Made by a program: the position numbers and the translations under genes. A stretch of DNA of 9,918 bases. It comes from Candidatus Omnitrophota bacterium. Lineage in GTDB: Bacteria; Ratteibacteria; UBA8468; MWAK01. Positions within the stretch are counted from its first letter, which is position 1. The number at the start of each line of letters is the position of its first letter. Under the pieces are notes generated by a model, which was not told where the DNA came from, did not search any database, and saw only the letters and a list, made by a program, of their open reading frames with translations. The stretch spans positions 1 through 9,918 of the forward strand of contig JAPLMK010000118.1 in NCBI GenBank assembly GCA_026387085.1. Reading direction: 5' to 3'. Of the stretch, positions 1 through 6,094 are shown piece by piece.

Positions 1-312
1 TTCTTTTGTCAAGCCGAAGGCTTACCTCTGGCAAGAAACACAAGGCGCGCCTGGCTGAAAGTCCGCCGCGGGCGGGGAGAATATTACTTCTATTCTCCCA
101 ACTACTTAACTACCAAAGTACAGAAAATATTATACATAACCAAATCGTTTACAAAGTTTTCCATTGAAGACACCTGTAATATCAAGGGTTTACAGCATTT
201 TCACCTTAAGTTAACCGGACAGTAGTGATTATAACATAAGATATTTTCTTTGGTTGTCGGTTATGGTAAAATAATATTTCGGGGAAATATAACAACATAT
301 CCGGGATGTGAA
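1..312. other. Left-edge non-coding stretch with small hairpins
   Basis: I see no convincing gene here. The stretch carries several short self-complementary pieces: AAGCC/GGCTT around GAA (11-23), the 10-bp palindrome AGGCGCGCCT (43-52), CCGCC/GGCGG around GCG (63-75), and GGGAGAATA/TATTCTCCC around a 7-nt loop (75-99). The part from 100 to 312 is AT-rich and probably holds the promoter of the acetyltransferase gene, but no -35/-10 pair with acceptable spacing stands out. The first bases could be the tail region of a gene to the left; nothing in the window decides this. Confidence 0.5.
75..99. repeat. 9-bp perfect hairpin, 7-nt loop
   Basis: GGGAGAATA (75-83) is the exact reverse complement of TATTCTCCC (91-99), with the loop TTACTTC. 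It directly adjoins a GC-only hairpin, CCGCC/GGCGG (63-75). No T-run follows on the + strand, so it does not look like a standard intrinsic terminator. It may be part of a small dispersed palindromic repeat. Confidence 0.6.
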
Positions 313-1311
313 TTGGAAAAAATACAAAGCGCGGAAGCGAAAGATTACGAACAGATTCAGCGTTTCCTGGAAGACGCCTACGGACACAGTTACAACGCTT
401 TTCTAAACATGTATCCCGCGCTCTGGCACAAGGATACAACCGATTACCGACACATCTATTCCATCCGGGAAGAAGGAAGAATTGTCAGTTTGGTCCGCCT
501 CTTTCCGCTTGATTTAATCCTGGGCCCGGTTTCCGTAAAAGTGGCCGGCATCGGCAGTGTTTCGACGTCACCTTCGGTTCGCGGCAAGGGCTATATGAAC
601 CGACTGATGGAACACGCTACCGCCAAAATGAAGGAAGAGGGGTTTCCCATCTCGGTCCTAAGCGGAGACCGGCACCGGTATCAAACTTTCGGTTACGAAG
701 AAGCCGGCACAACCTTAAACCTTGTCATAAACCGGCGCGGGCTTCATAAGACCGGCGTAAAACCCATCTTCCCGCAAAGATATTCCGGGCAAGAAAACCT
801 CCTGGTTAAAATCAGCGCTGCTTACGAAAAAAATCATTACCGGAAGATACGGACGAAAGAAGAATACGCTCTGCTTTATCAAAAACCCGGTCTCCTGCTC
901 TTCTCCGCAGGCGACGATAAAGATTTCGGTTACCTTGCCCTTTCCGGAGAACACGGCGCCGGCGGCTGCGCGGAGTTCGGCGGCTCTGCCCAAACCATCA
1001 TGAGAATCACCGGGTACGTAATGGAGCGTTTCGGCCTTTCCTCCCTAAACTTTTTCTTTCCGGATAAGGCGGTTATCCCGGAACCGATTCTACAAGCGGC
1101 CTCAGGGTGGAACATCACCTCCTCAACAATGTTAAAAATCGTTGACCTGGAAAAAACTTTATCCCTGTTCGCGCCTCAGCATCAAGAAAGAAAAATTCCG
1201 GACCTTGCGTCACTGAAAACAGTTCCGGAAACGGAACAGGTCTCCGCGCTATTCAGCACCTTTCCCGGAAGTCCTTTCAACATCTTTCTTTGGCCGTTAG
1301 ACCATATTTAA
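313..1311 (+). CDS. GNAT-family N-acetyltransferase, Eis-like
   Basis: Predicted cytoplasmic acetyl-CoA-dependent N-acetyltransferase; the acceptor substrate cannot be told. With a start at the TTG at 313 the protein has 332 residues. The N-terminal half reads as a GNAT fold. Motif A is clear at residues 79-100, with the core GIGSVSTSPSVRGKGYMNRL, where R-G-K-G is the pyrophosphate-binding loop. It is followed by the ISVLSGDRHRYQTFGYE stretch typical of Eis-type proteins. The C-terminal ~170 residues are more diverged and would correspond to the second GNAT-like and SCP2-like parts of that family. The frame stays open upstream to a TTG at 250, adding 21 residues that do not look like the family and lack a ribosome site. 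The TTG at 313 has a weak GGGA upstream and begins right at the usual family start. It lies 27 bp before gdhA and may be cotranscribed with it. The family is fairly sure; the start is uncertain. Confidence 0.8.
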   Translation: MEKIQSAEAKDYEQIQRFLEDAYGHSYNAFLNMYPALWHKDTTDYRHIYSIREEGRIVSLVRLFPLDLILGPVSVKVAGIGSVSTSPSVRGKGYMNRLMEHATAKMKEEGFPISVLSGDRHRYQTFGYEEAGTTLNLVINRRGLHKTGVKPIFPQRYSGQENLLVKISAAYEKNHYRKIRTKEEYALLYQKPGLLLFSAGDDKDFGYLALSGEHGAGGCAEFGGSAQTIMRITGYVMERFGLSSLNFFFPDKAVIPEPILQAASGWNITSSTMLKIVDLEKTLSLFAPQHQERKIPDLASLKTVPETEQVSALFSTFPGSPFNIFLWPLDHI

Positions 1312-1338
1312 TTTGCGGAGATAAAACGGAGGTAAAAA

Positions 1339-2544
1339 ATGGTTAATTTTGGAAAACTGAAAAAATTTATGGAGATTCCGGAAACCGCCGAAATGCTTTT
1401 GAGCCAGCCGGAAAAAGAGACCACTCTTTCCATCAACCTCAAGGTCGGCCCGAACAAAATGCTTATCTACAAGGGATACATTGTCTACCACAACGTCGTG
1501 CTGGGTCCGGCTAAAGGCGGAGTGCGCTTTGCCGCCAACGTCACCCTGGCCGAAACCAGGACCTTGGCCGAACTGATGACCCACAAATGCGCGCTGATGG
1601 GTTTGCCCTTCGGCGGCGGAAAATCTTCCATCGCCTTTGACCCCAAGAGTGTCTCGGAATTTGAACGGCGTTCTCTGATTAAGGAATACGCCCACATGCT
1701 CCGGGATGACCTGGCAACCGGCGCTTACATACCGGCGCCGGATATGGGTTCTACCCCTTCAGATATGGCGATAATTTACGGAGAGACCCACCACCCGGAA
1801 TCAGTCACCGGAAAACCGCCCCGCCTGGGCGGCCTGCCCGGCCGCCGGGAAGCAACCGGAAGGGGCGTCTCAACCGTTACCACCTCTGCCTGCCGCCAGG
1901 TCCTGGGAAAAGAGGTTAAAGATACCACAATTGCCATCCAGGGTTGCGGAAACGTAGGCAGTTACACCGCTTCATTTCTCTTTGAAAAAGGAGCTAAAAT
2001 CGTGGCGCTCAGCGATGTTTCCGGCGGCCTCTATTCTCCGAAAGGCCTGCCAATCACCCAAATCCTGGACTTTATCCAGCAAGGTAAACTTATTTCGGAG
2101 TACCAGGATGAAAACCTGCAAAAAATAAAGAACGAAGCGCTCCTGGAACTGCCGGTGGAGATTCTGATTCCGGCGGCCATAGAAGACGTTTTAACCAAAA
2201 ACAACGCAAACAAGATTTCCGCCAAACTGATTATTGAAGCCGCCAACGGACCAACCACGCCGGAAGCCGATGAAATCTTAAACCAAAAAGAGGTTGTGAT
2301 AATACCGGACATCCTGGCTAACAGCGGAGGCGTGGTGGCTTCCTACGTAGAATGGCGCAACGCCAAGAGCGGCAACCAGACATCCGCGGAAGAAACTTAT
2401 CAGTTTATCGACTCCAAGGTGGAATCAGCCTTCAAAGAGGTGCTGCGTTTAACCAAAGAGCGCAAGGCCAATTTCCGCAATGCCGCTTACATCCTTTCCG
2501 TATCAGAACTGATGGCGGCGATGCGCGAACGTTCCTGGATATAA
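1339..2544 (+). CDS. gdhA: Glutamate dehydrogenase (Glu/Leu/Phe/Val dehydrogenase family)
   Basis: Catalyses reversible NAD(P)-linked oxidative deamination of glutamate to 2-oxoglutarate and ammonia, in the cytoplasm. The protein has 401 residues, slightly short for the hexameric family. Visible landmarks are K59 in GPAKGGVR, K83 in MTHKCAL, K95 in PFGGGKSS and D135 in IPAPDMGS. Their spacing (24, 12, 40) matches the substrate-binding and catalytic lysines and the catalytic aspartate of characterised GDHs (K89, K113, K125, D165 in the clostridial numbering). The dinucleotide-binding loop is GCGNVG at about 202-207, and NSGGVVASYVEW lies near the C terminus. An oddity is GGGKSS where most members have GG(A/G)KGG. 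A strong site, GGAGG (1328-1332), lies 6 nt before the ATG and fixes the start. Glutamate is the most likely substrate, but a Leu/Val/Phe preference cannot be excluded from sequence alone. Coenzyme preference is not called. Confidence 0.93.
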   Translation: MVNFGKLKKFMEIPETAEMLLSQPEKETTLSINLKVGPNKMLIYKGYIVYHNVVLGPAKGGVRFAANVTLAETRTLAELMTHKCALMGLPFGGGKSSIAFDPKSVSEFERRSLIKEYAHMLRDDLATGAYIPAPDMGSTPSDMAIIYGETHHPESVTGKPPRLGGLPGRREATGRGVSTVTTSACRQVLGKEVKDTTIAIQGCGNVGSYTASFLFEKGAKIVALSDVSGGLYSPKGLPITQILDFIQQGKLISEYQDENLQKIKNEALLELPVEILIPAAIEDVLTKNNANKISAKLIIEAANGPTTPEADEILNQKEVVIIPDILANSGGVVASYVEWRNAKSGNQTSAEETYQFIDSKVESAFKEVLRLTKERKANFRNAAYILSVSELMAAMRERSWI

Positions 2545-2553
2545 AATACAACC

Positions 2554-2685
2554 GTCATCCTGAGCCGTAAAATAATCTGTCATCCTGAGCCGTGGTTGCG
2601 AAGGATCCCGTACTTAAGGATGAGATCCTTCGATTCTCTCCGGATGACAAAGTACGTCAGATTCTTCGCTTACGCTCAGAATGAC
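2554..2685. repeat. Cluster of GTCATCCTGAG-type inverted repeat units
   Basis: Four copies of a short unit are packed between gdhA and proS. Two direct copies of GTCATCCTGAGCCGT start at 2554 and 2579. Two copies lie in the opposite orientation: on the minus strand GTCATCCGGAGAG from 2648, and GTCATTCTGAGCG continuing to GAAGAATCTGACGTAC from 2685 to 2652. The second and third units form a long stem: GTCATCC (2579-2585) with GGATGAC (2642-2648), and CGAAGGATC (2599-2607) with GATCCTTCG (2624-2632). A further copy lies at 8464-8494. This resembles the small palindromic intergenic repeats (REP/MITE-like) common in many bacterial genomes. It might also act as a transcription end for gdhA, but no T-run supports that. 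Confidence 0.8.
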
Positions 2686-2717
2686 AACGATCCGGAAATG
2701 ACACCGTATTTCGTAGT

Positions 2718-2744
2718 GCGACCCTTTTAGGGTCGCCAAAGGAG
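2718..2744 (+). promoter_or_regulatory. Perfect hairpin abutting the proS ribosome binding site
   Basis: GCGACCC (2718-2724) and GGGTCGC (2730-2736) form a perfect 7-bp stem with a 5-nt TTTTA loop. One base later comes AAAGGAG (2738-2744), 7 nt before the proS ATG. The hairpin leaves the ribosome site free but stacks directly against it, so an effect on initiation or mRNA stability is possible. It may equally be just another dispersed palindrome. Confidence 0.45.
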
Positions 2745-2751
2745 TTAAACT

Positions 2752-3909
2752 ATGCGTTGGAGTAAATACTTCTTACCGACTTTAAAAGAAGCCTCAATCG
2801 AAGGCGACGACACGCCTTCCCTGCGCCTTATCCTGCAGGCCGGGATGGTGCGGCAGTTAAGCAGCGGAATCTATACCTACCTTCCCTTCGGCCTGGCAGT
2901 TCTGCGCAACATTGAACGGGTTATCCGGGAAGAAATGAATGCGACCGGCGCCGTGGAACTCCTGATGCCGGCGCTCCAGCCGACCTCGCTCTGGAAAGAA
3001 TCTGACCGCTACAAACTCCTGGGCAAAGACATCGTCTCCTTTATGTTTAAGGACCGGCACGACCGGGAACTTCTGCTTGGCCCCACCCACGAAGAAGTGA
3101 TTATGGAAGTGGTCCGGCGGGAAGTAAATTCATATAAACAGTTACCCCTGACCCTCTACCAGATTCAAACCAAGTTCCGGGATGAGATGAGACCGCGCTT
3201 CGGACTGGTCCGCTCCCGGGAATTCCTGATGAAAGACGCCTACAGTTTTGACATTGACGAGGAAGGCCTTGAACTCAGTTACCAGAAGATGCTAGCCGCC
3301 TACCACCGCATCTTCAAACGGCTGGGCGTCAAATATAAGGTAACCGGCGCGGACAGCGGAGCCATGGGTGGAAAATTCTCCGAGGAATTCGTCGCGGAAG
3401 GGGCGTGCCCGGAACTGGAAATCGGTCACATCTTTAAACTGGGCACACCCTACAGCGAGAAGATGAAAGGGCTCTTCCTGGATAAAACCGGCCAGCAGCG
3501 TCCTTACGTCATGGGCTGCTACGGCATTGGCGTCTCCCGGCTGGTCTCCGCCGTAATTGAAAACAATTACGACCAGTCCGGAATCATCTGGCCTATTTCC
3601 GTCGCGCCTTTTCACCTGCTTATCCTGCCGATAAATTATGATGACCCGGCGGTTAAGGAAGCGGCCGACCGGCTTTACGCCGCGGCGCAGGAAAAAGGAA
3701 TTACGGTTTTAATGGACGACCGGGCCCGGCAGGCCGGCGAAAAGTTTAAAGACGCGGACCTGACCGGAATCCCTTTCCGGGTGACCATCGGCAAAAATTT
3801 AAAGGAAGGAAAGGTTGAATTGAAAAAGCGGTCCGAACCCAAAGGCGAACTGTTTCCGCCGGAGGAGGTTCTGGAAGTTTTCTCCAAACATCTCGCTAAT
3901 CAAATTTGA
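2752..3909 (+). CDS. proS: Prolyl-tRNA synthetase lacking the editing (INS) domain
   Basis: Class II synthetase that charges tRNA-Pro with proline in the cytoplasm. At 385 residues it is far shorter than usual bacterial-type ProRS (about 570). The catalytic core is intact: motif 1 region at ~39-74, GPTHEE at 110-115, motif 2 at ~140-166 (FRDEMRPRFGLVRSREFLMK), motif 3 at ~258-270 (GIGVSRLVSAVIE), and the C-terminal anticodon-binding domain from ~285. It is the bacterial, not the archaeal/eukaryotic, type. The ~180-residue INS domain, which removes mischarged Ala and normally sits between motifs 2 and 3, is absent: GGKFSEEF (207-213) runs through a ~10-residue linker into EIGHIFKLGT (223-232). 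The reading frame is unbroken and both sides match the family well, so this looks like an in-frame loss. Alphaproteobacterial ProRS also lack INS but keep a longer linker. A strong AAAGGAG precedes the ATG. Confidence 0.93.
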   Translation: MRWSKYFLPTLKEASIEGDDTPSLRLILQAGMVRQLSSGIYTYLPFGLAVLRNIERVIREEMNATGAVELLMPALQPTSLWKESDRYKLLGKDIVSFMFKDRHDRELLLGPTHEEVIMEVVRREVNSYKQLPLTLYQIQTKFRDEMRPRFGLVRSREFLMKDAYSFDIDEEGLELSYQKMLAAYHRIFKRLGVKYKVTGADSGAMGGKFSEEFVAEGACPELEIGHIFKLGTPYSEKMKGLFLDKTGQQRPYVMGCYGIGVSRLVSAVIENNYDQSGIIWPISVAPFHLLILPINYDDPAVKEAADRLYAAAQEKGITVLMDDRARQAGEKFKDADLTGIPFRVTIGKNLKEGKVELKKRSEPKGELFPPEEVLEVFSKHLANQI

Positions 3910-5000
3910 CGAAACAGATAAAGATAGGCGTCATCGGCTGCGGAAACATCAGCGGAATATATTTGAATAATTTCCGTAAACTTTTTAATTTTTTAGACAT
4001 TATTGCGTGCGCCGACCTCGACCCAGCCAAATCCAGGGCCCGGGCCGATGAATTTAACATCCCCAGGGCTTGCACCGTAAAAAAACTTCTTTCCGACCCG
4101 GATATTGATATCGTCGTCAACCTGACCATTCCCACCGCCCACGCCAAAGTAAACCTGGCCGCGATAACAGCCGGCAAGCATGTCTATTGCGAAAAACCGC
4201 TGGCGATAAACCGGAAAGACGGTCTTGAGGTTCTTCGGGCCGCTGACAAAAAAAAGTTGCTGGTCGGCTGCGCTCCCGATACCTTTCTGGGAGCCGGTTT
4301 TCAGACCTGCCGTAAGTTGATTGATGACGGCGCTATCGGAGAGCCGTTGGCCGCAACCGCTTTTATGGTTTGCCGCGGCCATGAATCCTGGCACCCAAAC
4401 CCTGGCTTTTACTATCAACCCGGGGGCGGGCCGATGTTTGACATGGGCCCCTATTACCTTACCGCCTTGATATCGCTGATGGGTCCGGTGCGCCGTGTTA
4501 CCGGCTCAACCAAAATCACCTTTCCAAAAAGAATTATTACCAGCCAGCCGAATTACGGAAAAACAATCAAGGTAAACACCCCGACCCATATCGCCGGAAT
4601 TATGGATTTCACCAACGGCGCCATCGGAACAATCACAACCAGTTTTGACATCTGGGACGCCCAACTGCCTAAGATTGAAATTTACGGCTCCGAGGGAACT
4701 TTGAACGCGCCCGACCCCAACACATTCGGCGGGCCCATCCGTCTTTTGCGGGCAAGAGAAAAAAAATGGATTGACGTCCCGTTAATTGACCGTTACGCGG
4801 AAAACAGCCGGGGCGTAGGTGTGGCGGATATGGCTCAAGCCATACTTTCCGGCAATACACACCGGGCAAACGGAAAGATGGCTTATCACGTACTGGATAT
4901 AATGCAGAGTTTTCACGACGCCTCCGCGCTGGGAAAGCATATTAAAATCACCAGTAGTTGCGCACAGCCGAAATCTCTGCCGGTAAACTTATTTTCATAA
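3906..5000 (+). CDS. Gfo/Idh/MocA-family NAD(P)-dependent oxidoreductase
   Basis: Predicted cytoplasmic NAD(P)-dependent dehydrogenase acting on a sugar, inositol or related polyol; the substrate is not deducible. The protein has 364 residues. The N-terminal Rossmann fold shows G8-V-I-G11-C-G13 with an acidic D37 after the second strand, and the family signature EKP at 96-98. The C-terminal domain begins around 125 and includes GGGPMFDMGPYY (173-184), the substrate-site segment that in this subgroup replaces the more common D-x-G-x-H pattern. The start is a TTG overlapping the proS stop (TTGA), with no good ribosome site, so translation is probably coupled to proS. The first residues (TKQIKIGVIGCGN) fit the usual start of the family, and no ATG offers a better choice. 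It is followed after 8 bp by a ThuA-like gene, a pairing well known in sugar catabolic clusters. Confidence 0.9.
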   Translation: MTKQIKIGVIGCGNISGIYLNNFRKLFNFLDIIACADLDPAKSRARADEFNIPRACTVKKLLSDPDIDIVVNLTIPTAHAKVNLAAITAGKHVYCEKPLAINRKDGLEVLRAADKKKLLVGCAPDTFLGAGFQTCRKLIDDGAIGEPLAATAFMVCRGHESWHPNPGFYYQPGGGPMFDMGPYYLTALISLMGPVRRVTGSTKITFPKRIITSQPNYGKTIKVNTPTHIAGIMDFTNGAIGTITTSFDIWDAQLPKIEIYGSEGTLNAPDPNTFGGPIRLLRAREKKWIDVPLIDRYAENSRGVGVADMAQAILSGNTHRANGKMAYHVLDIMQSFHDASALGKHIKITSSCAQPKSLPVNLFS

Positions 5001-5008
5001 AGATTCCG

Positions 5009-5662
5009 ATGAACCCAAAAAAAGCGCTGCTCGTCTGGGGTGGCTGGGAAGGTCACGAACCCGGAAAGTGCGTGGATATTTTCCTCCCTTTCCTTCAAAG
5101 CCGGGGTTACTTGGTGGAAGTTTCTGATAATCTGGATGCCTACCTTGACCGCGAAAAGATGGCTTCGCTCAGTTTAATTGTGCCGATTTGGACCATGGGA
5201 ACCATCACCGCCGAGCAGGAACAGGGATTGCTCGCAACGGTTAAAACCGGTGTCGGCATCGCCGGGTGGCACGGCGGGATGGCCGATTCCTTCCGCAACA
5301 ACACCGAGTACCAGTGGATGACCGGCGGGCAGTGGGTGGCGCATCCGGGCGGTATAATAGATTATGAGGTTAAGATTATCAATCACGCCGACCCGATTAC
5401 AACCGGCCTGAGTGATTTCCGGATGCATTCCGAACAATACTATATGCACGTAGACCCATCCAACGAAGTGCTGGCCACCACCACTTTCCGCGGAGAATAC
5501 GACGCTCCCTGGATTAAGGGCTGTGTTATGCCGGTGGTCTGGAAGCGCCACTACGGCCAAGGCCGGGTCTTTTACACTTCCCTGGGACACGTGTCTGATG
5601 ATTTTAAGGTACCGGAAGCCCTGGAAATAGTCAAGCGCGGCATGCTCTGGGCTTCTCTTTAA
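5009..5662 (+). CDS. ThuA-like domain protein (trehalose-utilisation family)
   Basis: A 217-residue protein of the ThuA family, which has a class I glutamine amidotransferase-like fold. ThuA itself takes part in trehalose and related disaccharide catabolism in rhizobia, but the chemistry of the family is poorly known. Visible family marks are KKALLVWGGWEGHEP near the N terminus, GWHGG at 86-90, H140 within FRMHSEQYY, and GQGRVFYTSLGH at 183-194. The length is typical, and no signal peptide is seen. The frame is open upstream to a TTG at 4958 inside the preceding gene, but the ATG at 5009 begins exactly where the family begins and gives clean spacing. It probably works with the upstream oxidoreductase on a sugar-derived substrate (inference from order and family habit). 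The 110-bp gap after it, with a new promoter, marks the end of this transcription unit. Confidence 0.9.
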   Translation: MNPKKALLVWGGWEGHEPGKCVDIFLPFLQSRGYLVEVSDNLDAYLDREKMASLSLIVPIWTMGTITAEQEQGLLATVKTGVGIAGWHGGMADSFRNNTEYQWMTGGQWVAHPGGIIDYEVKIINHADPITTGLSDFRMHSEQYYMHVDPSNEVLATTTFRGEYDAPWIKGCVMPVVWKRHYGQGRVFYTSLGHVSDDFKVPEALEIVKRGMLWASL

Positions 5663-5719
5663 ACGTTCCCTAAAATACTTTATTCCCGCCCGCTAAAAAA
5701 CAAAATTAACTGCCGGAAA

Positions 5720-5748
5720 TTGACGTTTTTGACCTTTTCGGCTAAAAT
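5720..5748 (+). promoter_or_regulatory. Sigma-70-type promoter before the FmdB-like gene
   Basis: TTGACG (5720-5725) and TAAAAT (5743-5748) are separated by exactly 17 nt. Both are close to the consensus. Transcription would start near 5755, giving a short leader that carries AAGGAG (5759-5764), 8 nt before the ATG at 5773. This would drive the zinc-ribbon gene and the isocitrate dehydrogenase behind it. Confidence 0.7.
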
Positions 5749-5772
5749 ATTAAGGTTTAAGGAGAAATTTCT

Positions 5773-6090
5773 ATGCCGACTTATGAATACGAATGTTGTG
5801 AATGCTCCAACCAGTTTGAGGTCTTCCAGAAGATGACCGACGAACACTTGAAACATTGTCCGAAATGCAAGGGAAAGGTACGCCGATTAGTAGGAACCGG
5901 TTCCGGCGTCATCTATAAAGGGTCCGGTTTTTACACCACCGAATACCGGAGCGCGTCCTACAAAAAACAGGAAAAAGAAGACCAGGCAACAGCAACACCG
6001 GCGGCTCCGGCAGAAAAAAAGACCGCGGAAACAAAAACAACGGAAACAAAAACAGAAGTAAAGAAAGAAGTAAAAACAAAGGAGAAATAA
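5773..6090 (+). CDS. FmdB-family zinc-ribbon protein with charged tail
   Basis: Small protein of 105 residues. The N-terminal ~50 residues match the FmdB/CxxC putative regulatory family: MPTYEYEC opening, first zinc knuckle C8-x2-C11 (with an additional C9), second knuckle C29-P-K-C32, then the YKGSGFYTTEYR segment at ~48-59 that ends the domain. From about residue 65 to the end the chain is low complexity (A, P, T, E, K), with no predicted fold. It contains a near-tandem DNA duplication, CGGAAACAAAAACA at 6026-6039 and again at 6041-6054, giving repeated ETKT. The family name comes from an amide-utilisation cluster; its molecular role is unproven. It has its own promoter and ribosome site, and its last codons include the AAAGGAG that serves the next gene, so the two are probably translationally coupled. 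Confidence 0.88.
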   Translation: MPTYEYECCECSNQFEVFQKMTDEHLKHCPKCKGKVRRLVGTGSGVIYKGSGFYTTEYRSASYKKQEKEDQATATPAAPAEKKTAETKTTETKTEVKKEVKTKEK

Positions 6091-6094
6091 ATTC

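Noticed and set aside
75..99. Intrinsic terminator at the left edge
   Set aside because: The stem is good but there is no T-run after it on the + strand, so I list it only as a hairpin.
148..180. TTTACA and TGTAAT as a promoter for the acetyltransferase gene
   Set aside because: The spacing is 21 nt, too long for a standard promoter.
250..312. Upstream extension of the acetyltransferase to a TTG at 250
   Set aside because: The extra 21 residues lack family resemblance and no ribosome site precedes the TTG. It cannot be fully excluded.
2352..2570. Plus-strand ORF of 72 residues over the end of gdhA
   Set aside because: It overlaps the conserved C-terminal part of gdhA in another frame and runs into the repeat; it has no independent support.
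2554..2685. CRISPR-like array
   Set aside because: The units occur in both orientations, with irregular spacing and no uniform spacers. It is a palindromic repeat cluster.
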